From positions 2,852,001-2,916,000 of the forward strand of contig NZ_CP130701.1 of assembly GCF_030553075.1 (NCBI RefSeq): a DNA stretch of 64,000 nt, written 5' to 3'. Shown here in pieces: positions 58,312 to 64,000 of this stretch. This DNA is from Halomonas sp. I5-271120 (GTDB taxonomy: Bacteria > Pseudomonadota > Gammaproteobacteria > Pseudomonadales > Halomonadaceae). The notes beneath the pieces are model-generated. The model was not told the origin of the DNA, ran no database searches, and worked only from the letters and a program-made list of their open reading frames with translations. Within the stretch, counting starts at the first letter, position 1. Every line of letters begins with the position of its first letter. The translations under genes and the position numbers were made by a program.

Positions 58312-61007
58312 TAAGCCTGTCGCGACTGCCAGGCGCGCAGGCGCCCCATGGCGGCGTACAGCTCATTGAGCAGGGACCCGACTGCCGCCACACCCTGCAC
58401 CCGCAGCCGGGTCTCCAGGGTCTCGGCGAGCAGCGCCAGTTGCGGCACACCGCAATAGCGGCAGGCGCCGTTCAGGTGATGGATGGCGTCAAGCAGGGCC
58501 TCTTCGTCCTCGGCCTGCCAGGCCGTATCCAGGCTGGCTTCGCTCTCATCGAGGCTTTCCAGCAGCAGCGTCAATGTCTTGCGCGCCAAGTCCTCCCGCC
58601 CGCCGGCAAGCCTGGCGCCCATCTGCATGTCCACGACCGCCAGCTCACCGTCAGCCTCGACATGGCTCTCGCCGGGTGCCATCCCCGATGTCCCGCCATT
58701 ACCCTGACGCGGGGCCGGCAGGATCAGCGCCAGGTGCTGGCTGAGAAGCTTGACCAGTACCTTGGCGTCGACGGGCTTGATCAGCACATCGTGCATGCCG
58801 CATGAAAGCAGGCGTTGTCGCTCCTCCTCCCGTGCGTGAGCGGTGACCGCGATGACCGGACAGGTCTTCCATACGCCACCTAGTTGACGTAGCGCCTCCA
58901 GGGTGGATTCGCCATCCATGCCGGGCATGCGGATGTCCATCAAGACAAGGTCAACACGCTCACTCTGGGCCAGTGCCAGGGCTTCTTCTCCGCTGGAGGC
59001 CAGTAGTGACAAGATGCCCGCTTCGCGCAGCAGTTCCTGCAGCAGCAGGCGGTTGGACGCCACGTCGTCGACTACCAGCACCCTCGGCAAGTCGGCAGCG
59101 GCAAGTTTCGGCAATGCGGTTTGCGGCACCGGAAGCTTGGATGTTGCCGTCAGGCCGAGCTGTCGCTTGATCGTGTCGGCCAGCACCTGGCGCGAGATGG
59201 GCTTGGTCAGCGTCTCGCCGCCCAGTGGCAGGCGTAGCTCTGGCATATCGTAGGGGCTGGTGTTGGCCATCAGGATGGTCGGGCAGGTGGTTTCATCCAG
59301 GCAGGCCTGCCAGCTTGCCAACCGCTCGGGGGCCAGATCCTTGGCGTCGAGACTGGCAAGCACCAGATCCGGCGGCGAGGGTGGAGAGATATGGCCGCCG
59401 TCACCAAGAATCGGGACCTTGGCGTTCCAGGTCGAGAGCAGATGGTTAATCGCGCGCCGGGTCGCGAGGTGAGGCTCGTAAAGGGCCACCACTCGACCGC
59501 CGAGGTCGAGCTCCGGAGTGCGATGTTCGTGGCGCGTGGCCAGTGGCAGATTGAAGGAGAAGGTCGAACCGTTGCCGGGTTCGCTGAACATGGTGATAGC
59601 ACCGCCCATCTGCTCGATCAACTGGCGACAGATCACCAGGCCAAGCCCCGTGCCGCCGAACTGACGGGTGTCACTCGAGTTGGCCTGACTGAAGGCCTTG
59701 AACAGCCGGTCGCGCTGTTCCTTGGGCAGGCCGATGCCGGTGTCGCTGACGTTGACCCTGAGGGTGACCTGATGCTCTCGGGATTCCTCGAGCATCACTC
59801 GCACGATGACCTCGCCACTTTCGGTGAACTTGATGGCGTTGTTCACCAGGTTGGTCAGCACCTGGCGAATGCGCAGCGGGTCCCCCTGCAGGTCGGTCGG
59901 CACGTCGTCGAAGACCAGGCCCAGCAGGTGCAGCCCCTTCTGATGGGCCTGGGGCGCCTGCATTCCCAGTACATCATCGACCAGATTGATCATGTCCAGA
60001 TGGACGGTCTCCAACTCGAGCTTTCCCGCCTCGATCTTGGAGAAATCGAGGATGTCATTGACCAGCAGCAACAGGCTGTCCGAGGTCTTCTGCATGTGTT
60101 CAAGCCAATCCTGCTGGCGACTGTCGAGCCGTGAGCGGCCTAGTAGCTGACAGAAGCCGATGATGCCGTTGAGCGGCGTGCGGATCTCGTGACTCATGTT
60201 GGCCAGGAATTCGGACTTGATGCGGCTGGCTTCCAGGGCACGACGGTGGGCGATGTCGAGTTCGATGTTCTTGACCTCGATGGTCTCCATCGATTCCTGA
60301 AGGTCCTGGGTGTTCTGCTCGATCTGCGCCTGCATGTCTTCCTGGACACGCTCCAGGTGATCGCGAAGGGCGTTTACTCCCACCATGAGCTTGACCGTCT
60401 CTTCGGGCCCCGTTTCGGATAGCCGAATCCCATGATCACCGCGATTGAGGCGATCCAGTGCCGCCTGGATCGCGACCAAGGGCTCGGTGATGCGGCGGCT
60501 CAGCGAATAGGCCAGCAGAAAGAGGCCCAGGCCAGCCAGCAGCAGGCCCAGCCCGTGGATCAGCAGATGACGATAGTTGCTCAGCGTAAGGCCAAGGGTC
60601 TCGACTTCAACTGCCAGCCACTCGGCGTGAGGGCTGCTTAAGGGCAGCGTCAGTTGCCAGCCGGCGCCATTGGTATCAAGCGTCGGCTCGGTTGGGGGGC
60701 GTGCCGAGGAGCGGGGAGGCTGGCCGAGCGACAATAGGGGCGTGCCGACCGCCGTAAAGAGGCGCACCGAGCGTATTTCTTCGATCTCGAGCAGGGCCTC
60801 GCCCAGGGTTCTCAGGGCATCGTCCTGTTGATCGTCCAGCGCCTCACTCATCGCCTTGGCGGTCAGGGACGTGCTGTCCATCAGGTGTTGCTGAAGCGAT
60901 GAGCGACGCTCATTGGCCTCGTGGGTCAGGTTCAGGGCAGAAGTGATGGCCAGCAACCCCAGCGGCAGTAACATCAGCCACAGCAGCAGGCGCGTCTTGA
61001 TCGACAT
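58311..61007 (-). CDS. barA: Hybrid sensor histidine kinase BarA/GacS
   Basis: Three-step phosphorelay sensor of the Gac/Rsm system, 898 residues. First membrane helix at about 5-27, a periplasmic sensor part, second helix near 150-170, HAMP, a coiled coil, HisKA with H273 in SHEIRTPLNGII, HATPase, a degenerate first receiver (about 500-610), a true receiver with D691 in LMDIRMPGMDG, and an Hpt domain with H843 in IHHLNGACRY. The expected partner UvrY/GacA is not in the window. ATG at 61007 behind AGAGAG; the frame is open to 61070. Divergent from cysM, as often seen. Confidence 0.95.
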   Translation of the reverse strand: MSIKTRLLLWLMLLPLGLLAITSALNLTHEANERRSSLQQHLMDSTSLTAKAMSEALDDQQDDALRTLGEALLEIEEIRSVRLFTAVGTPLLSLGQPPRSSARPPTEPTLDTNGAGWQLTLPLSSPHAEWLAVEVETLGLTLSNYRHLLIHGLGLLLAGLGLFLLAYSLSRRITEPLVAIQAALDRLNRGDHGIRLSETGPEETVKLMVGVNALRDHLERVQEDMQAQIEQNTQDLQESMETIEVKNIELDIAHRRALEASRIKSEFLANMSHEIRTPLNGIIGFCQLLGRSRLDSRQQDWLEHMQKTSDSLLLLVNDILDFSKIEAGKLELETVHLDMINLVDDVLGMQAPQAHQKGLHLLGLVFDDVPTDLQGDPLRIRQVLTNLVNNAIKFTESGEVIVRVMLEESREHQVTLRVNVSDTGIGLPKEQRDRLFKAFSQANSSDTRQFGGTGLGLVICRQLIEQMGGAITMFSEPGNGSTFSFNLPLATRHEHRTPELDLGGRVVALYEPHLATRRAINHLLSTWNAKVPILGDGGHISPPSPPDLVLASLDAKDLAPERLASWQACLDETTCPTILMANTSPYDMPELRLPLGGETLTKPISRQVLADTIKRQLGLTATSKLPVPQTALPKLAAADLPRVLVVDDVASNRLLLQELLREAGILSLLASSGEEALALAQSERVDLVLMDIRMPGMDGESTLEALRQLGGVWKTCPVIAVTAHAREEERQRLLSCGMHDVLIKPVDAKVLVKLLSQHLALILPAPRQGNGGTSGMAPGESHVEADGELAVVDMQMGARLAGGREDLARKTLTLLLESLDESEASLDTAWQAEDEEALLDAIHHLNGACRYCGVPQLALLAETLETRLRVQGVAAVGSLLNELYAAMGRLRAWQSRQA

Positions 61008-61063
61008 GCATGACTCTCTAGAAACTTCATTTGCATGCAGTATGCCACAGCCATGGCCGATCC

Positions 61064-61093
61064 CTGTCACCGGGACACGCCCGGCGATATAAT
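61064..61093 (+). promoter_or_regulatory. Promoter for cysM-rlmD-relA
   Basis: CTGTCA (61064-61069), 18 bp, then a perfect TATAAT (61088-61093), 32 bp before the cysM start, which has AAGGAAGG as ribosome site. Confidence 0.55.
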
Positions 61094-61125
61094 GGCGACA
61101 AAGACTTTTCCAGAAGGAAGGTTAG

Positions 61126-62022
61126 ATGCAATTTCCCACGCTCGAGGATGTGGTCGGCAACACCCCGCTGGTGCGCCTGAAGCGCATCGCTGCCGGACGC
61201 AACAACACGCTGCTGGCCAAGCTCGAGGGCAACAACCCGGCGGGATCGGTCAAGGACCGGCCGGCACTTTCGATGATCGCCGAGGCCGAGTCACGCGGCG
61301 AGATTACCCCCGGGGATACCCTGATCGAGGCCACGTCCGGCAATACCGGCATTGCGCTGGCCATGGCGGCCGCCATGAAGGGCTATCGCATGGTGCTGAT
61401 CATGCCCGACAATGCCTCCAGCGAGCGCAAGCAGGCCATGGCGGCCTTCGGCGCCGAGCTTATCCCTGTGACTCAAGAGCAGGGCATGGAAGGCGCTCGG
61501 GACCTGGCCGAGACCATGATCGCTCGCGGTGAGGGCAAGCCCCTCAATCAGTTCGCCAACCCCGATAACCCCATGGCGCACTATCGCACCACTGGGCCAG
61601 AGCTGTGGCGCCAGACCGAGGGCAGCATTACCCACTTCATCAGCTCGATGGGTACCACCGGCACCATCATGGGCGTGTCTCGCTATCTCAAGGAGCAGAA
61701 CCCCGAGGTGCAGATCATCGGCCTGCAGCCCGAGGACGGCGCCAGCATCGCCGGTATCCGCCGCTGGCCCGAGGCTTACCTGCCGAGCATCTTCGAGCCT
61801 GCGCGGGTCGATCAGGTGATCGATATCGGTCAGACCGAGGCCGAAGAGCATATGCGCCGCCTGGCGCGGGAAGAGGGCATCTTCGCTGGCGTTTCCTCCG
61901 GTGGTGCCCTGGCCGGTGCCCTGAAGGTCGCCGAAGAGGTCGAGAATGCGGTGATCGCCTTCATCGTCTGCGATCGCGGCGATCGCTACCTGTCCACCGG
62001 CCTCTATGCGCCGGAGCAATAA
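61126..62022 (+). CDS. cysM: Cysteine synthase B (CysM)
   Basis: PLP-dependent O-acetylserine sulfhydrylase that can use thiosulfate. 298 residues. The PLP lysine is K43 in NPAGSVKDRPAL; the SGNTG phosphate loop lies near 71; SSMGTTGT near 175. NPAGSVKDRPA and the short C-terminus favour CysM over CysK. It lies upstream of rlmD-relA, the arrangement seen in Pseudomonas. Confidence 0.94.
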   Translation: MQFPTLEDVVGNTPLVRLKRIAAGRNNTLLAKLEGNNPAGSVKDRPALSMIAEAESRGEITPGDTLIEATSGNTGIALAMAAAMKGYRMVLIMPDNASSERKQAMAAFGAELIPVTQEQGMEGARDLAETMIARGEGKPLNQFANPDNPMAHYRTTGPELWRQTEGSITHFISSMGTTGTIMGVSRYLKEQNPEVQIIGLQPEDGASIAGIRRWPEAYLPSIFEPARVDQVIDIGQTEAEEHMRRLAREEGIFAGVSSGGALAGALKVAEEVENAVIAFIVCDRGDRYLSTGLYAPEQ

Positions 62023-62023
62023 G

Positions 62024-63502
62024 ATGGCGATGCTAGGCAAGCGTCGCACGCCAAAACCCGCTGCCAGGAAAGCACCGACGCCCCGCCGGGCTCAGCAGAC
62101 GGCTTCCGACGACCGGGGCGTGGAGATTATGCGCCTCGCCCACGATGGCCGAGGCGTGGCGCGCGATGCGGCCGGAAAGACCCTGTTCGTCGATCGTGCC
62201 CTGCCCGGTGAACGGGTTGAAATAGCCGTTCACAAGAGCCGTCAGCGCTTTGATGAGGCGCATGTGCGGGAAGTGCTGAAGGCGGCGCCTGAGCGTGTGA
62301 CGCCGCCCTGTGCGCATTTCGGCGTTTGCGGCGGCTGCGATCTACAGCACCAGGCTCTCGAGGCCCAGCGCCACCACAAGCAGCAGGTGCTGGTCGAGCA
62401 ACTGGCACGTCAGGGGCTCACCTTGGGTGACGCACCGGCGCTGCTGACCTCCGAAGGGCTCGGCTACCGGCGGCGTGCACGGCTTGGCGTCAAGGTCGAT
62501 GCCGAGGGCCGCATCCACCTGGGCTTTCGCGCCCGAGGTAGCCACCACCTGATCGACATGGCAGCGTGTCCGGTGCTGGTGCCGGCCCTCGAGGCCTTGC
62601 TGGCGCCGCTTCGCGAGCAGCTCGCGAGCCTCGATGCGCCGCGTCAGGTAGGGCATCTTGAGCTTATCGCAAGCGATGGAGGCGTCTGCCTGGTGGTGCG
62701 TCAGCTGCGCGCTCAGCCAGACGATGCACAGCGCTGGCAAGCCTTTGCCGCGGCCCACGAGCTATCGCTTGGCTGGCTGCTTGGCCGCGAGTCGCCGCGC
62801 CTTGAGTGGCTCACTGAGGTGCCCGACCTTCACTATGGGGTGATGCTGGCCGCAACTGAACGCGAGAACGCCCAGGAACCGGCGCGTGAATCTGTGCGTG
62901 AACCTGTGCGAGAGCTGGTACTCGGCTTTGCGCCGGGTGACTTCCTGCAGGTCAACGCCGAGGTCAACCAGCGCCTGGTCGACACGGCGCTTGAGTGGCT
63001 GGCGCCTAAATCCGGCGAGCGAGTGCTCGACTGCTTCGCCGGGGTGGGCAACTTCAGCCTGGCACTGGCCGCATACACCGGCATGGTGACCGGCGTGGAA
63101 GGCAACCCGCTGATGGTCGAGCGCCTGGCCGCCAATGCCCGGCGCAACGATCTTTCCGGGGTTAGCGCCCGCCAAGCGGACCTGACGCGTGAAGATCAGG
63201 TCCGCGCGCTACTCGATGAGACCGACTGGGATCTGGTGGTGCTGGACCCGCCCCGGGAAGGCGCAGAGGCCTTGTCGCGTCAGCTGGCCACGTCCCGGGT
63301 CTCACGGATTCTCTATGTCTCCTGTGATCCGGCGACCCTTGCCCGCGACGCGGCACACCTGGCCGCCGGTGGCTATCGACTGGTGCGCTCGGCGGTTGCC
63401 GACATGTTTGCGCAGACCGCCCACCTCGAGGCCGTTTTGCTGTTCGAGCACCCCGAAATTCCTGCGTCCGACGTGACGCCGGCGCAGATGCCAAAGGAGT
63501 GA
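62024..63502 (+). CDS. rlmD: 23S rRNA (uracil-1939-C5) methyltransferase RlmD
   Basis: SAM-dependent, iron-sulfur rRNA methyltransferase (RumA), 492 residues. N-terminal basic tail and TRAM domain to about 85; cluster cysteines C96, C102, C105 (CAHFGVCGGC) and C182; SAM motif DCFAGVGNFSLAL near 338; catalytic C434 in VSCDPATLARD. A run of 12-bp repeats encoding REPA/RESV/REPV-type tetrapeptides lies near residues 284-297 in a variable loop. ATG at 62024 one base after cysM, with GGAG at 8 nt. Confidence 0.95.
   Translation: MAMLGKRRTPKPAARKAPTPRRAQQTASDDRGVEIMRLAHDGRGVARDAAGKTLFVDRALPGERVEIAVHKSRQRFDEAHVREVLKAAPERVTPPCAHFGVCGGCDLQHQALEAQRHHKQQVLVEQLARQGLTLGDAPALLTSEGLGYRRRARLGVKVDAEGRIHLGFRARGSHHLIDMAACPVLVPALEALLAPLREQLASLDAPRQVGHLELIASDGGVCLVVRQLRAQPDDAQRWQAFAAAHELSLGWLLGRESPRLEWLTEVPDLHYGVMLAATERENAQEPARESVREPVRELVLGFAPGDFLQVNAEVNQRLVDTALEWLAPKSGERVLDCFAGVGNFSLALAAYTGMVTGVEGNPLMVERLAANARRNDLSGVSARQADLTREDQVRALLDETDWDLVVLDPPREGAEALSRQLATSRVSRILYVSCDPATLARDAAHLAAGGYRLVRSAVADMFAQTAHLEAVLLFEHPEIPASDVTPAQMPKE
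62876..62911 (+). repeat. Three 12-bp units inside rlmD
   Basis: Units at 62876, 62888 and 62900 (GAACCGGCGCGT, GAATCTGTGCGT, GAACCTGTGCGA) encode EPAR, ESVR and EPVR, followed by ELVL. They add a short charged loop before the methyltransferase core. Confidence 0.7.
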
Positions 63503-63508
63503 AGCACC

Positions 63509-64000
63509 ATGGTAAAGGTGCGTGATGACCAGCCGTTGACCGACGACGGCGCGGTGGACCTCGACCAATGGCTGGCTCGCCTCGGCGAGGAATCCGTGCT
63601 GACCGACCCAGCGCGGATGCGTGAAGCCTGTGAATTGGTGCGCAGCCTTGCCAACGAGGCCAGCCAGGCGCAGCAGTTTGGGCTTGGCAACGGGTCGAGC
63701 TATCGCATGGGCCTTGAAATGGCCGATATCCTCGGCGAACTCAAGCTCGATCAGACCGCTCTGGAAGCGGCCGTGCTGTATCGCTCGGTGCGCGTCAAGC
63801 TGATCTCGGTCGAGGCCGTCGAGAAGCGCTTCGGCCAGGAAGTCGCCACCCTGATCGAAGGCGTGCTGCACATGGCGGCGATCAGCCATCAGGCCCTGCC
63901 CAGTCAGGACATGTCCCAGTACAGCCAGCAGGACAACCTGCGGCGCATGCTGGTGACCATGATCGACGACGTGCGGGTCGCGTTGATCAAGATCGCCGAG
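63509..64000 (+). CDS. relA: GTP pyrophosphokinase RelA, N-terminal part
   Basis: The first 164 codons of relA; the gene runs off the right edge. Begins MVKVRDDQPLTDDGAVDLDQ, followed by LTDPARMREACELVRSLANE and the start of the pseudo-hydrolase HD domain (LEMADILGELKLDQ, AAVLYRSVRVKLIS, FGQEVATLIEGVLHM, DNLRRMLVTMIDDVRVALIK). RelA makes (p)ppGpp on stalled ribosomes. AAAGGAG precedes the ATG by 11 nt. The rlmD-relA order is standard. Confidence 0.93.
   Translation, partial: MVKVRDDQPLTDDGAVDLDQWLARLGEESVLTDPARMREACELVRSLANEASQAQQFGLGNGSSYRMGLEMADILGELKLDQTALEAAVLYRSVRVKLISVEAVEKRFGQEVATLIEGVLHMAAISHQALPSQDMSQYSQQDNLRRMLVTMIDDVRVALIKIAE

Noticed and set aside
58311..58450. Minus-strand frame with CSQDP-type repeats
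   Set aside because: It is the opposite-strand reading of the 15-bp array running into barA; there is no start signal.

Overview
The window is a GC-rich (estimated mid-60s percent by eye) stretch of gammaproteobacterial chromosome. It is almost entirely housekeeping genes in the order typical of Pseudomonas-like and oceanospirillalean genomes: msbA-lpxK-kdsB-murB, rne/rluC, yceD-rpmF-plsX-fabDG-acpP-fabF-pabC-mltG-tmk-holB-pilZ-tatD, rpoE-rseABC-mucD-lepA-lepB-rnc-era-recO-pdxJ-acpS, and barA/cysM-rlmD-relA. My best guess is Halomonas or a close relative in the Halomonadaceae, inferred from gene order and acidic, GC-rich coding. I saw no tRNA, rRNA, CRISPR array, prophage or insertion sequence.

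Layout. 1-129: start of a DUF2062 gene (minus). 259-9189: comEC, then a tightly overlapping envelope operon (exbB, exbD, msbA, lpxK, Trm112-like protein, kdsB, low-Mr tyrosine phosphatase, murB) ending at a bidirectional terminator. 9327-12722: rne (minus) with a long leader; rluC runs divergently. 14344-16789: HAD phosphatase, sppA, and yceF on the other strand. 16917-29973: lipid-precursor and fatty-acid cluster (no fabH), then pabC, mltG, tmk, holB, pilZ, tatD, a DUF1285 gene and a UvrD-like helicase, followed by sseA (30023-30865). 31010-34872: divergent electron-transfer-flavoprotein genes, ETF-QO against etfBA. 34797-35153: four tandem copies of the etfA 3' end. 35345-40545: a six-gene TonB2-type energy-transduction operon behind a Fur-box-like promoter. 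40618-45425: xthA plus a small basic protein (minus), rhlB, dinG. 45638-46711: DAHP synthase (minus). 47052-51654: sigma-E envelope-stress module (rpoE, rseA, rseB, rseC, mucD). 51840-58205: lepA to acpS. 58311-61007: hybrid kinase BarA/GacS (minus). 61126-64000: cysM, rlmD and the first 164 codons of relA.

How the genes work together. Cell-envelope building dominates: LPS export and lipid A/Kdo synthesis, peptidoglycan precursor (MurB) and chain termination (MltG), phospholipid/fatty-acid synthesis (PlsX, FabD, FabG, AcpP, FabF, AcpS), protein export and quality control (LepB, SppA, MucD) and envelope-stress signalling. RNA metabolism is also rich: RNase E, its usual partner RhlB, RNase III, Era, RluC and RlmD.

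The unusual signals are mostly short tandem repeats in tolerant places: 15-bp units in kdsB (two sites), at the start of the DUF3450 protein and between acpS and barA; 12-bp units in rlmD; 102-bp units in rne; and 94-bp copies of the etfA tail. PdxJ also carries a His-Asp-rich tail, and yceD looks leaderless. I found no convincing wholly new system. The etfA tail array and the scattered 15-bp repeats are the least explained features.
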